A stretch of DNA of 64,000 nucleotides, from positions 186,001-250,000 of the forward strand of contig CALGIG010000045.1 of assembly GCA_937915865.1 (NCBI GenBank), read 5' to 3'. Of the stretch, positions 1-10,100 are shown piece after piece. The DNA is from an uncultured Prolixibacteraceae bacterium (GTDB lineage Bacteria > Bacteroidota > Bacteroidia > Bacteroidales > Prolixibacteraceae). The notes beneath the pieces are model-generated. The model worked only from the letters and a program-made list of their open reading frames with translations, was not told the origin of the DNA and ran no database searches. Position 1 is the first letter of the stretch. Each line of letters opens with the position of its first letter. The position numbers were made by a program, and so were the translations under genes.

Positions 1-1
1 G

Positions 2-2377
2 CGTGGAGGAGGACAACAAACTTATTCATTACGACTTGAAAATGCCAGTGGAAACCAATTTGTATTACGTTCCATCGATAAATATGTAGAAGGGGCTTTG
101 CCACGAGAATTACAAAATACATTTGCTGTGGATATCGTCCAGGATCAGATTTCCGCATCCAATCCCTATGCTGCGCCTGTTGTGGCTTCCCTCGCTCAAT
201 TTGCCCAAGTGTTACATACTCATCCTGAAATATTTTATGTGCCCGATGATTCGCGTTTTGGTATTTATAGACAGGATGTTGCGAATAAACTCTTTCTTTT
301 TGAAGAGCGTCCGGATAAACAATACCAGGTTGGTGGAAGTAGTGGCGCTTTTGCAAAGGTTATCTCAACCGATGAAGTTATTGAGAACATCATGAAAAAT
401 CACAATTACGCGATTGATGAAAATGCATTGATTCGTGCCCGTCTATTCGATATTCTTATAAACGATTGGGATCGGCACGATGACCAGTGGAGATGGGCAA
501 GGATTGAACAAAAGAACGAAACAATTTACAAGCCGATACCCCGCGACCGCGACCAGGCATTTTTTTTAAATGAGGGAATATTGCCTTGGTTAGCTTCCAG
601 AAATTGGTTACTTCCAAAGATTCAGGGATTTGATGATATAACAGAAAACATGGAAGGACAATCGTTTAATGCACGCTATTTTGACCGGACCTTTTTAACC
701 AATTGCAGTTGGAATGACTGGCTTGCCCAAATCGACACATTAAAAATTCGGCTTAGCAATAAAAATATCGATTCTGCCATGTTTGCTTTTCCTGAAGAAG
801 TATATCCTATTTGTGGTCCGGAAACAGGACGGATTTTGAAGCTCCGTCTTGAAAATCTTAAAAATATGGCACACGATCTTTACTTGTCACTCGCTAAAGA
901 GCTAAGTATTCTCGGAACCAACGAGAATGACTTCTTTGAAATAAGTTCACTGAAAAAGAATTTATTGATTAGGGGGTATAGATTGAAAAAGAACGGTAAA
1001 AAGGGGGAATGCTTTTATGATCGAGAATTTTTTAGCGATGAAACAAAATCAATCAACTTGTATGGACTGGAAGGGAAAGATAGGTTTGAACAGGTCGGTC
1101 CTAAGACAAGTAGCATAAAACTAAAATTAATTGGTGGTTCGGAAAATGACAAGTATGTAGGTTTCAATGCAACGTCAAAAAAGAGCGTTCGTATTTATGA
1201 CAAAAAGAAAACAAAAATGTCTCCGGAAGTTCGTGGATTTGTCAAAGATAAATTTGACAAAGAACAATTAAACTATAACCGGAAAAATTTTGAATATGAT
1301 GTCGTTTATCCGGGGATTTATTCCGGTTATAATCCTGACGACGGGGTTTTTATCGGAGGAGGTCCCGTTTTTACAAAATATTCGCGCTACCAAAAACGTA
1401 GATATGAAATTCTGGGTAATTACGCTATGGCCACCAATTCATATAATCTCCGATTCGATGCCCGCAACAGTTACCCAATCAGGCACGTAAATATAAACTT
1501 CAATTCGGGGTACAATTCAGGAGGATATGCCAGTAACTTTTTTGGATTGGGAAATGAAACTTTACGGGAAGCTGATAAAAACACAAAAGATTTTTACCGA
1601 TTGCGGTTGAAACGGTATTTTGCTCAGTTGGATTTCTTAAAATGGATTGACAACAAGGGAGTGAATAAAGCCGGTCCCGGATTACAGTATTTGTTTATCG
1701 ATGCAGAAAAAACGCCAACTCGGTTTGTGGATGACCTTCCAGACAATGGACTTAAACCCTCCGATTTGTTGGCCCATTCTTACGCAGCTATCTATTTTAA
1801 ATATGAATTAAATACCCTTGTAGGCAAGAATAGGAAAGCAGAAGGAGAATTTGCCGGCAGTACTTCATTTCCTACAAAGGGGATGCGAATGAAAACTACT
1901 GCCAGCTATTTTTCGGGACTTAATCAGAATACAGAAGATTTTTTTAAACTTTCATCAGACTGGATTACCTATTTGAGTTTTTCGCAAAGGCCTCGCGTAG
2001 TTTATGCCCTTCGAATTGGAGGTGAAAAACTTTTTGGCAATTATGCTTTTCATGAAGCGGCAAAACTAGGGAATAAAGACAATTTAAGAGGCTATCGTGA
2101 AACCCGGTTCTATGGAGACGCTTCTTTATATATGAATATTGAGGTTCGTGTTAGAATGAAACAGTTTCAAACATATCTTATGAATGGAACTATTGGTGTT
2201 TTGTTCTTTAACGATACTGGTCGTGTTTGGCTAAAAGGAGAAGATTCAAAACGGTGGCATAATGGCACAGGCATTGGATTTTGGTTTTCACCCTTCGAAA
2301 TGGCCACGCTAAATGTTTCCTATGCGATCAGCCGCGAGGATCAGCTTTTGAATTTTTCGGTCAATTACCCGTTTTAA
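2..2377 (+). CDS. C-terminal part of a large outer-membrane protein with kinase-like motif and beta-barrel
   Basis: The reading frame is open to the left window edge (it reads through codons before the first possible internal start), so the gene is 5'-truncated by the window; 791 residues are visible. The first third contains a DxDRHxxQW motif followed by PRDRDQAF, reminiscent of HipA/PI3K-like kinase catalytic loops. The last ~350 residues are rich in alternating aromatic/polar strands and end in an aromatic NYPF, as expected for a BamA/ShlB-type barrel terminating in Phe. Such proteins in Bacteroidota often carry an N-terminal metallophosphoesterase; that part would lie outside the window and is inferred. 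Substrate unknown. The next gene starts 2 bases after its stop, suggesting co-transcription. Confidence 0.6.
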   Translation, partial: RGGGQQTYSLRLENASGNQFVLRSIDKYVEGALPRELQNTFAVDIVQDQISASNPYAAPVVASLAQFAQVLHTHPEIFYVPDDSRFGIYRQDVANKLFLFEERPDKQYQVGGSSGAFAKVISTDEVIENIMKNHNYAIDENALIRARLFDILINDWDRHDDQWRWARIEQKNETIYKPIPRDRDQAFFLNEGILPWLASRNWLLPKIQGFDDITENMEGQSFNARYFDRTFLTNCSWNDWLAQIDTLKIRLSNKNIDSAMFAFPEEVYPICGPETGRILKLRLENLKNMAHDLYLSLAKELSILGTNENDFFEISSLKKNLLIRGYRLKKNGKKGECFYDREFFSDETKSINLYGLEGKDRFEQVGPKTSSIKLKLIGGSENDKYVGFNATSKKSVRIYDKKKTKMSPEVRGFVKDKFDKEQLNYNRKNFEYDVVYPGIYSGYNPDDGVFIGGGPVFTKYSRYQKRRYEILGNYAMATNSYNLRFDARNSYPIRHVNINFNSGYNSGGYASNFFGLGNETLREADKNTKDFYRLRLKRYFAQLDFLKWIDNKGVNKAGPGLQYLFIDAEKTPTRFVDDLPDNGLKPSDLLAHSYAAIYFKYELNTLVGKNRKAEGEFAGSTSFPTKGMRMKTTASYFSGLNQNTEDFFKLSSDWITYLSFSQRPRVVYALRIGGEKLFGNYAFHEAAKLGNKDNLRGYRETRFYGDASLYMNIEVRVRMKQFQTYLMNGTIGVLFFNDTGRVWLKGEDSKRWHNGTGIGFWFSPFEMATLNVSYAISREDQLLNFSVNYPF

Positions 2378-2379
2378 AA

Positions 2380-3012
2380 ATGTTAAAAGCTTTTGCCATA
2401 TTGGTATTTGTAGTTTTTATGCAGCAAGTGCAGAGCCAGTCCACTTCAAAAATATATTTAATAAGGCATGCAAAAGTAGATATTGAAAAACCGGGATGGG
2501 GCACTTCAAAAAGTGCAGCCGACTACAAACAAGAGTATAACCGGTTTCCAGTGGAGTCGTTCAATCCTGAAAAAGTGCTTCAAATCATAGAAAACCACGA
2601 AACCATAGATACCGTTTTTTGCAGTCCACTTAATCGGGCAATTCAAACAGCTTCATTAATATTTGGGGAAGATGCAATTCTTATAACAGACAGTATACTT
2701 GCTGAATTAGACTATCCGGTTGTTGAATTTCCGATAGTGCAACTTCCTGTTAAAGTCTGGTTATTTATTTCGAGAGTTGCGTGGATGACTGGAATAATGG
2801 GTAAGGAAGATGATGATTACCCACATCGAAAAAGAGAGCTTCAAATCTATTCACAAAAATTAGTAAAGAATGCAGATAGAAATGAGGTAACTGTAGTTGT
2901 AGCTCATGGAATGGTAAATAGAGAACTGATAAAGATTTTAAAAGCACAGGGCTGGAAACCTGAGAATAATTTAAGTTTTACCAACTTATCGGTAAACTGC
3001 CTCGAAAAATAA
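2380..3012 (+). CDS. Exported histidine phosphatase family protein
   Basis: This 210-residue protein starts at an ATG right after the preceding stop; the longer upstream frame overlaps the barrel gene and is rejected. Residues 1-19 form a hydrophobic signal peptide ending near QSQS. The phosphatase signature IYLIRHAKVD (RH catalytic pair, RHA instead of RHG) follows, and the second catalytic His lies in VVVAHGMVNREL. These are hallmarks of the phosphoglycerate-mutase-like superfamily. It probably acts as a periplasmic phosphomonoesterase; the substrate cannot be told. Being 2 bases downstream of a kinase-motif outer-membrane protein suggests a joint envelope function, which is inference. Confidence 0.75.
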   Translation: MLKAFAILVFVVFMQQVQSQSTSKIYLIRHAKVDIEKPGWGTSKSAADYKQEYNRFPVESFNPEKVLQIIENHETIDTVFCSPLNRAIQTASLIFGEDAILITDSILAELDYPVVEFPIVQLPVKVWLFISRVAWMTGIMGKEDDDYPHRKRELQIYSQKLVKNADRNEVTVVVAHGMVNRELIKILKAQGWKPENNLSFTNLSVNCLEK

Positions 3013-3052
3013 GAATTAAAAAAAGTTAAAATATTTAAATACAACTTGCATG

Positions 3053-3075
3053 TTAGTGTATATTAACTAACTTTG
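3053..3075 (+). promoter_or_regulatory. TetR operator overlapping a -7 promoter box
   Basis: TTAGTGTATATTAACTAA (3053-3070) is a near-palindrome with TTAGT/ACTAA arms. It overlaps TAACTTTG (3068-3075), a match to the Bacteroidota -7 element TAnnTTTG. The tetR start codon is 24 bases downstream. Closely similar sites precede the other three tetR genes in this window, so autorepression is likely. Confidence 0.7.
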
Positions 3076-3098
3076 ACATGAAATTAAATTAGGAAATA

Positions 3099-3683
3099 AT
3101 GAATAATCAAACAGATCGGCAAACAGAAATATTAGAGGTGGCTTTAGAACTTATTAATACCAAGGGGATTCAAGGGCTTACCATTAAAAATATTTCAAAA
3201 GAAATTGGTATCTCAGAACCTGCAATTTACCGGCATTTTGAAAGTAAGACAGCTATATTGCTTGGTGTTCTGAGTAATTTTAAAGAAATGGCAGTTATGC
3301 TTTCCGAGATAGTTGAGAACTATAACGCGACAGCATCTGAAAAGATAAACTTCCTGTTTTCAAGAATGCTGGATTTGTTTTCCGAAAAACCTTCCTTGAT
3401 TTCTGTGATATTTTCAGAAGAAATTTTCAATAACGATGAAGTTTTAAAATCAAAAATAGTTGAAGTTTTAAACCACCATGCTCGCACCATTGAGAATATC
3501 ATTTTGAAAGGACAAAGCGAAAGTGATTTGCGTACCGATATTGATGCTACGAATCTGGCTTTAATTGTGATGGGGTCATTTAGGTTACTGGTGAAAAAAT
3601 GGGATTTAAACAACCACAATTTTAATTTAATGGAAGAAGGCAAAAACCTTTTAGGAATATTAAATAAAATTATGGAATTATAA
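3099..3683 (+). CDS. TetR/AcrR family transcriptional regulator
   Basis: The 194-residue protein has an N-terminal TetR helix-turn-helix (about residues 8-55: GLTIKNISKEIGISEPAIYRHF) and a divergent all-helical ligand domain. It is clearly paralogous to the TetR at 14902-15486 (same ISEPAIYRHF helix and same SLISVIFSEEIF-type segment in the ligand domain). An operator-like palindrome overlaps its promoter, indicating autoregulation. It is followed after 6 bases by a small membrane protein and then by a second tetR leading an RND efflux operon, so control of efflux or of membrane composition is plausible. Ligand unknown. Confidence 0.85.
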   Translation: MNNQTDRQTEILEVALELINTKGIQGLTIKNISKEIGISEPAIYRHFESKTAILLGVLSNFKEMAVMLSEIVENYNATASEKINFLFSRMLDLFSEKPSLISVIFSEEIFNNDEVLKSKIVEVLNHHARTIENIILKGQSESDLRTDIDATNLALIVMGSFRLLVKKWDLNNHNFNLMEEGKNLLGILNKIMEL

Positions 3684-3689
3684 ACAATC

Positions 3690-4082
3690 ATGGGAAAGTT
3701 GCTTTTGTATATAGTCGTAGCTGTATTATCCATATTTGGATTACTGACCTTATTTCTGAGTGGTTCAGTAATATTAGATTTATTTGGTGTAAGAGCCAAA
3801 GAAGGTAATTACGTGTTACTCATAGTATGGGCAAATTTCATAAGTAGTATTACCTATATTATTGCAGCTTATGGGTTCATCGAAAACAAAAAATGGACTG
3901 CACCACTCTTAGGGATTTCCGCCATAGTTCTCATATCCGCATTTGTAGGTTTACTTTTCCACATTAACACAGGTGGAATTTACGAAACTAAAACTATTGG
4001 TGCGATGATTTTCAGAATAACTGTAACGCTTGTTTTTTTAGTACTTGCTTATTTCACTATAAACAAATACAAAAAAACCTAA
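3690..4082 (+). CDS. Small four-helix integral membrane protein, unknown function
   Basis: The 130-residue protein consists of four hydrophobic stretches (approx. residues 4-29, 43-64, 70-91 and 106-124) with short polar loops and a basic tail (NKYKKT), consistent with four membrane spans. No catalytic motif is recognised. It starts 6 bases after the tetR stop and is almost certainly co-transcribed with it, so it is a candidate target of that repressor. Comparable small membrane proteins next to TetR genes occur in Bacteroidota, but no function is assigned. Confidence 0.7.
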   Translation: MGKLLLYIVVAVLSIFGLLTLFLSGSVILDLFGVRAKEGNYVLLIVWANFISSITYIIAAYGFIENKKWTAPLLGISAIVLISAFVGLLFHINTGGIYETKTIGAMIFRITVTLVFLVLAYFTINKYKKT

Positions 4083-4105
4083 GTAAAATTTTTTTTTAAT
4101 ATAAG

Positions 4106-4123
4106 TTGGTGAACATTTACTAA
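4106..4123 (+). promoter_or_regulatory. TetR-type operator before efflux operon
   Basis: TTGGTGAACATTTACTAA is an imperfect palindrome (TTnGTnAA-N2-TTnACnAA) ending 12 bases before the start codon of the second tetR gene. It resembles the sites at 3053, 14877 and 15542. A weak -7 like element (TAAGTTGG, 4102-4109) overlaps its left arm. Expected role: repression of the tetR-tolC-mfp-rnd operon. Confidence 0.6.
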
Positions 4124-4135
4124 CATTTATATAAT

Positions 4136-4708
4136 ATGGGATCAAAAAAAACAGAGATGGTTGAAGCCGCCGGAAGGATCATCCTCGAGTCAGGCATAAA
4201 TGCTTTAACAATTGATGCATTAGCTTTTAGAATGGAAATACCACATTCTGAACTTTCGATTTATTTAGAAAAGGACAACGATATTCTAAAGATGATGTTA
4301 CTAAGTTTGGATAATGAAATACAACAATTGATTAAAGCTGTTGTGACCAGCAATCAATCACCTGAAGAAGAGCTCCAGAACCTCTTTAAGGATTTGTATG
4401 AATTATTCAATCGAAAACCTTATTACTTATCCTTGATATTCGCCACTGAATTAACTGAAAAGAACCCTGAACTTTATGACATCTTATTAAAAATCAGGAC
4501 AGCTGCTGAAATGTATCTGTTACAAGTTATTACCCAAGGGAGAAATAAGAAAGTATATAAAACCAAAACAAATCCTAGGACGTTGGCTAACAGAATCTTA
4601 GTTAGTTTCAGATTGCTTATGAACGAGCAGCTGGTGAGTATCAATCTGGTCAGGAATTTAAAGATGTTAAAGAGTAAAAACGAAAAGGATTATTATGAAA
4701 ACAATTAA
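4136..4708 (+). CDS. TetR family regulator heading an RND efflux operon
   Basis: This 190-residue protein has an N-terminal TetR-like helix-turn-helix (residues ~5-50, AAGRIILESGINALTIDALAFRM), though the recognition helix (PHSELSIYLEKDND) departs from the usual SxxxlYxhF form. The C-terminal half is helical and includes RKPYYLSLIFATEL, the same kind of segment as in the TetRs at 3099 and 14902. It lies 14 bases upstream of the TolC-like gene and the whole set tetR-tolC-mfp-rnd is tightly spaced, so it is most simply the local efflux repressor, acting at the palindrome just upstream. Confidence 0.8.
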   Translation: MGSKKTEMVEAAGRIILESGINALTIDALAFRMEIPHSELSIYLEKDNDILKMMLLSLDNEIQQLIKAVVTSNQSPEEELQNLFKDLYELFNRKPYYLSLIFATELTEKNPELYDILLKIRTAAEMYLLQVITQGRNKKVYKTKTNPRTLANRILVSFRLLMNEQLVSINLVRNLKMLKSKNEKDYYENN

Positions 4709-4722
4709 ATACAATCAAACAG

Positions 4723-6066
4723 ATGTTACAATTTAGACGAATGCCAGCAAAATTAAGATTACAACGTGTCCTTCTACTTGTTATAATACTCTCGATGAAT
4801 ATCGCTACACAAGCTCAAACTTTGTCACTGGAACAATGTATTGACACTGCTCTCATTTATAACCGGAATGTTAAGCTATCTATGCAGGACGCAAATATTG
4901 CCAGTGAGAAGAATAAGGAGATGAAAGGCAACTTGCTTCCAAAATTGAATGGGATGGCTGACTACCGTTATTATACCAATTTGCCTTATCAGCTGATGCC
5001 AGCCGCAGCTTTTGGAGGGCCTGCGGGCACTTATAAAGAGGTTCAGTTTGGAGTACCTCAAAGCTTGAATGCTAACCTCCAACTCTCAGTACCAATTTAC
5101 AACCCAACAGCTTTCGGTGCAATAAAAACTACCCGGATTGCCAGTGAACTTTCTGAGATACTAAAAGATAAAACCGACGAAGATGTAGTGCTTGAAGTTT
5201 CAAATGCCTACTACAATGCTCAAATTCTATTGAATCAACTAGCGTTTTTGGATAGTAATATCATAAATACCCAAAAACTTGTACAGACCACCACCTTACT
5301 GCACCAACAACAGATTGCCAAAGGAACCGATGTGGATAGGTTAAAATTACAACTGGATCAGGTAACCGACCAACGAAATACGGTATTTTCTCAGCAGCAA
5401 CAAGTGCTTAATTCACTTAAATTTTTGATGGGAAAACCTATTTCAGACTCCATTGAAGTTTTAATCAGCGATAAATCAGTCGTCACAGCAAATCTTCAAA
5501 CTCATATCACTACTGATGTTCAGCTAATTGACAAGAAAATGGCGCTCAATTATTCGGAGCTAAATGCCTTGAAGAATTCAAGATTACCTTCTCTCGGTGC
5601 TTATGGGGTTTATGGAACAAATGGTTTTGGCAATACAGGCGCCAATAGCTTTTTTAATTTCCATCCAATTGGGTATGTCGGCGCGCAACTATCCATTCCT
5701 CTATTTAGTGGCACAGTAACCCGACATAAAATCTTACAGAAAAAGATTGAGATTGATAAAACGACCATTCAGAAAGAAATGGTAATCGAAAAATCAAGAC
5801 TCGACCTGATCAACGCCGAAATGCAATACACCCTCGCAAAAAGCAACATTGCCACAGTGCATGCGCAAATAGAATTAGCCACAAAGATTTATAACAACAC
5901 TGTATTACAGAACCAGCAAGGGATAGCCAATCTCACCGATTTGCTGATGGCCGACAATGCCATGCGTGAAGCACAGCAAAACTACATCGTTGCTTTGGTA
6001 AATCTTCGCAAAGCAGAATTAGAGTATAAACGAGTAACCGGAAACCTGATTGCAATCAAGAATTAA
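4723..6066 (+). CDS. TolC-family outer membrane efflux protein
   Basis: A 447-residue outer-membrane factor. The N terminus carries a signal peptide (hydrophobic LLLVIILSMNIA then TQAQ; the second Met six codons in is an equally good start). LSLEQCIDTALIYNRNVKLS is the typical start of the first OEP repeat, followed by two long helical-hairpin repeats; the second ends AELEYKRVTGNL. It forms the exit duct of a tripartite pump with the adaptor and RND pump that follow within 12 and 5 bases. Transported substrate is not evident. Confidence 0.9.
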   Translation: MLQFRRMPAKLRLQRVLLLVIILSMNIATQAQTLSLEQCIDTALIYNRNVKLSMQDANIASEKNKEMKGNLLPKLNGMADYRYYTNLPYQLMPAAAFGGPAGTYKEVQFGVPQSLNANLQLSVPIYNPTAFGAIKTTRIASELSEILKDKTDEDVVLEVSNAYYNAQILLNQLAFLDSNIINTQKLVQTTTLLHQQQIAKGTDVDRLKLQLDQVTDQRNTVFSQQQQVLNSLKFLMGKPISDSIEVLISDKSVVTANLQTHITTDVQLIDKKMALNYSELNALKNSRLPSLGAYGVYGTNGFGNTGANSFFNFHPIGYVGAQLSIPLFSGTVTRHKILQKKIEIDKTTIQKEMVIEKSRLDLINAEMQYTLAKSNIATVHAQIELATKIYNNTVLQNQQGIANLTDLLMADNAMREAQQNYIVALVNLRKAELEYKRVTGNLIAIKN

Positions 6067-6078
6067 AAAATAGAAATC

Positions 6079-7134
6079 ATGAAGAAAACGATCATCTACA
6101 TAGTTGTGGCATTGGTGTTAATAGTCATCGTGGTCATTCAGCTAAAAAGGAACAAAGAAACTACTGTAAATAGGGTTTATCATTACAATAAAGAACAGGC
6201 TATTAATGTGCAGGCTATTACCCTGAAGCTTGAAAGTGTTAAAAACGATATATCATACACTGGAACTTTTGAACCCAATAAAGAAACAAAAGTCAGTGCG
6301 GATATTCAGGGTAAGATAAATTCAGTACTGGTTGATGTAGGAAGCTTGGTCAAAAAAGGTCAGGCTCTCATTCAATTGGACAATTCTCTATTGAAACTGC
6401 AATTACAAACCGTTGAAATTCAGATTGAAGGATTGGAAGCGGATGTAAAACGATATACCGTTCTTGCCAAGGCAGACGCTATCCAGGGTGTGCAATTGGA
6501 AAAAACAATATTGGGCTTGAAGTCGGCGAAAGTGCAAAAAGCCACTTTACTTGAACAAATCAATAAAACGACCATCGCTGCACCTTTTAGCGGAATTGTT
6601 ACTGCAAAGCTGACCGAAGAAGGAGCCTTTGCGGCACCAGGAGTTCCATTGCTGCAAATAACTGACATTTCACTTTTGAGGTTTACTGTAAATGTCCCCG
6701 AGCAGGAGTTAAGTCAGTTCGGAATCAGTCAATCATACACTCTAACCGCCGATGTATATCCTGGAATTGTGTTGTCCGGGAAAGTGATAATGACCGGCAG
6801 CAAAGCCAATATGGGAAATAGTTTCCCTGTACAATTTATAGTGAACAACACGTCCGATTTAAAAATCAAATCAGGGATGTTTGGGAAGGTTGAGTTGAAA
6901 AGCGATAGCGAAGGAAAACATCTCATTATCGCGGCTTCATCCATTGTAGGAACAAACATTCAACCACAAGTTTATATCATAAAAGATAGTAAAGCTACTC
7001 TTCAAAATATTACCATTTCAACCAGATTTCAAAATAAGGTATTGGTGTCTAATGGTTTAACCGAAGGTGATGTAATTGTTACCAATGGATTTATCAATCT
7101 TTTTGATGGTGCAAATGTGACAATTAGCAATTAA
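6079..7134 (+). CDS. RND efflux periplasmic adaptor (membrane fusion protein)
   Basis: The 351-residue protein has an N-terminal membrane anchor (residues 4-23), a split biotinyl-lipoyl domain (ADIQGKINSVLVDVGSLVKKGQALIQLD and later TTIAAPFSGIVTAKLTEEGAF), a short coiled-coil between them and a beta-barrel/membrane-proximal domain at the C terminus. This is the HlyD/AcrA adaptor architecture that couples an inner-membrane RND pump to TolC. The hairpin is short (about 45 residues), as in many Bacteroidota adaptors. It sits between the TolC and RND genes with gaps of 12 and 5 bases. Confidence 0.9.
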   Translation: MKKTIIYIVVALVLIVIVVIQLKRNKETTVNRVYHYNKEQAINVQAITLKLESVKNDISYTGTFEPNKETKVSADIQGKINSVLVDVGSLVKKGQALIQLDNSLLKLQLQTVEIQIEGLEADVKRYTVLAKADAIQGVQLEKTILGLKSAKVQKATLLEQINKTTIAAPFSGIVTAKLTEEGAFAAPGVPLLQITDISLLRFTVNVPEQELSQFGISQSYTLTADVYPGIVLSGKVIMTGSKANMGNSFPVQFIVNNTSDLKIKSGMFGKVELKSDSEGKHLIIAASSIVGTNIQPQVYIIKDSKATLQNITISTRFQNKVLVSNGLTEGDVIVTNGFINLFDGANVTISN

Positions 7135-7139
7135 GAACC

Positions 7140-10100
7140 ATGAACATTACAAAAATATCAATCAATCGCCCTTCGCTGATCATCGTTCTTTTCAGCGTAT
7201 TCACCCTGTTGGGAATAATTGGGTATAAAAACCTGGGATATGAATTGTTACCCGATTTTAACCAGCCTGTAGTAGTAATAAAGACAATGTACCCGGGCGC
7301 CGAACCCAATGAGGTAGAAACCTCGGTCTCCAGGAAAATAGAGGATGCCTTGTCGAATCTTGAAGGAGTGGATTACCTGGAAACGTATTCAATGCCCAAT
7401 GCCTCTGTTATTGTTGCCAACCTAAAATATGGCACAAATTTGGACATTGCCATGCAGGATGCCCAACGGTATATTGACAACATCCGCAAAGATCTGCCTG
7501 TGGACATATTGAATCCGGTAATGAGCAAGGTTTCGCCCAATGATTTACCTATTATATCAATCAGCGCTACAAGTAACTTGCCGGCAACAGAATTTTACCA
7601 AAAGATGAAGGACGATTATCTTCCTCAAATCCAACAATTAAAAGGAGTGGCGGAAATTACCCTTCTTGGTGGCGAAGAACGGGAAATTCAGGTAAAGGCT
7701 GATCAGGATAAACTAAAAATGAATAAAATATCACTTTACCAGGTTGTTGAGGCTATTAATCGCTCAGGCATTGATTTGCCTGCCGGTAAAGCGCAAACCG
7801 ATAAAGAAAGTAATTCAGTCCGATTAATTGGCAAATTCTCAACGGTAAATGATATTATGAATGTTCAGGTAGCCATGCCTGCCCCGGGGATGCCAGTCTA
7901 TGTAAAAGATGTAGCAACCGTAATAGATGGTGTGAAAGAGATAAGTTCCGTAAGCCGCTACAATGGAGTAAACGGAATAGGCCTTTTGTTGAAAAAGCAA
8001 GGTGACGCCAATGCGGTGGAAGTTTCAAAATTAGTCCATGCGAAACTCACTCAAATTGAAAGTGCCAACTCAAAATACGGTGTAAAATTTACTGTTGCCG
8101 ATGATTCAACAGATCTAACTATTTCAGCAGTAAATTCAGTGGTTGATGACCTGATTTTAGCGGTAATCCTAGTTTCATTGGTTATGTTCCTGTTTTTAAG
8201 AAGTTACCGGAACTCTTTAATTGTATTGATTGCAATCCCTACCTCGCTAATTACAGCGTTTGCTGTGATGTGGCTCATGGGGTTCACTTTAAACCTGATG
8301 ACCTTACTGGCCATGTCGTTAATTATCGGAATTCTGGTGGATGATGCGATTGTAATTCTGGAAAATATCCAGCGCCACCTAGATATGGGCAAAAACAAAG
8401 CGACCGCCGCATTGGAAGGCCGAATGGAAATTGGGTTCTCAGCCATTTCAATTACCCTGGTTGACGTGGTTGTGTTTTTGCCTATTTTGTTTTTGCAAGT
8501 ATTTGTGGCCGATATGCTAAAGCAGTTTTCAATAGTGGTGATAACTTCCACACTTACTAGCTTATTGGTCGGTTTTACCTTAGTGCCCTGGTTGGCATCA
8601 CGCATTGGGAAAAAGGAAGATTTACAACCTTCCAACATCGTAAACCGATTCCTGCTTTGGTTTGAAAAGCAGTTAACAGCATTCATCAATTGGTATGGTC
8701 GTCAATTAGAATGGGTACTTTGTCACAAACTCATCTTTACCGGCATCGTGTTTTTTCTACTGATATTGACCGTTGTGGTCATGAAACAAGGCATTATTGG
8801 AAAGGAAATGATGTCAACCGGCGATCAGGGAAAGTTTCGATTGAATCTGGAATATGATAAAACAACTACTGTTCAGGAAAATAATATCAGAACTCAGAAA
8901 GTAGAAGATTTTATCCTTCAGCAACCTGAAGTCTCCACACTTTTCAGCAATGTTGCCGGACCAAGTACAGGTATTGGCAGTTTAGGAGTTGGGTCAGCCA
9001 ATTTATCAGAACTAACTATTCAGTTAAAGCCTGAAAAAGAAAGAACCATCAAAACGGAGGCGTTTATGAAAACGCTTCGCGAAGAACTGAAAAAGGAGTT
9101 TCCGGGAGTCAGCTTTTCAATGGCAGTTTTAGGCCTACTTCCAAAACAGGCACCTATTAAAATAACTTTAAGCGGAAGCGATCTACCTTTGGTAATGAAA
9201 ACAGGCGATGAACTGAAAGCAGCTATTGAAAAAATACCGGGTGCAGATAATGTTCAATTATCAGTAAAAGAAGGAAGTCCGGAATACAAGATTATCCCAG
9301 ATAAAGATAAGATGCAGCGGTTGGGTTTAACCACTGCCTGGGTGGGGACAAATTTAAGGACGGCCTTCACCGGAAACGATGATGCCACGCTGACTGAAAA
9401 TGGAACAGAATATCCGGTTAGGATTTGGCTGGATGATTTTGACCGGAAAAATTACGAAGACGTGCAACGCCTTTCCATTGTAAACCCAATGAACATCCCC
9501 ATTGAAGTATCTCAATTTGCCGAAGTCAGGCAGGATAATTCTCCTTCAATGCTTGAAAGATTAGATAGGCAACCTTCCGTGACCATTACTTCTGAATCAT
9601 TTGGAAGACCATCGGGAACTCTGGCGGATGATGTTATAACTTTTCTAAAAAATAAACCATTGCCGGAAGGAGTAAAATTAACCTGGGGGGCAGATATAAA
9701 AACTCAAAATGAGAGCTTTGGGGCTTTGGCCTCGGTTCTTCTAATCTCATTTATATTGATCTATCTGATCATGATAGCACTTTATGACAGCTATATTTAT
9801 CCGTTCGTGGCTTTATTTGCCATACCGATGGCAATTATCGGAGCCTTCCTTGCTCTTAACTTATCACTAAATAATTTAACCCTGTTTGCTCAGTTAGGAT
9901 TAATTATGCTTATGGGACTGGTTACGAAGAACGCTATTCTGATTGTAGATTTTACCAACCAACTAAAAGCCCAGGGCAAGTATTACAAAGAAGCATTGAT
10001 TCTTGCAGGTAAAGAGCGTATGCGCCCTATCTTAATGACAACTCTGGCTATGGCAATTGGAATGTTACCCATTGCATTGGCCAAAGGCACAGCCAGCGAA

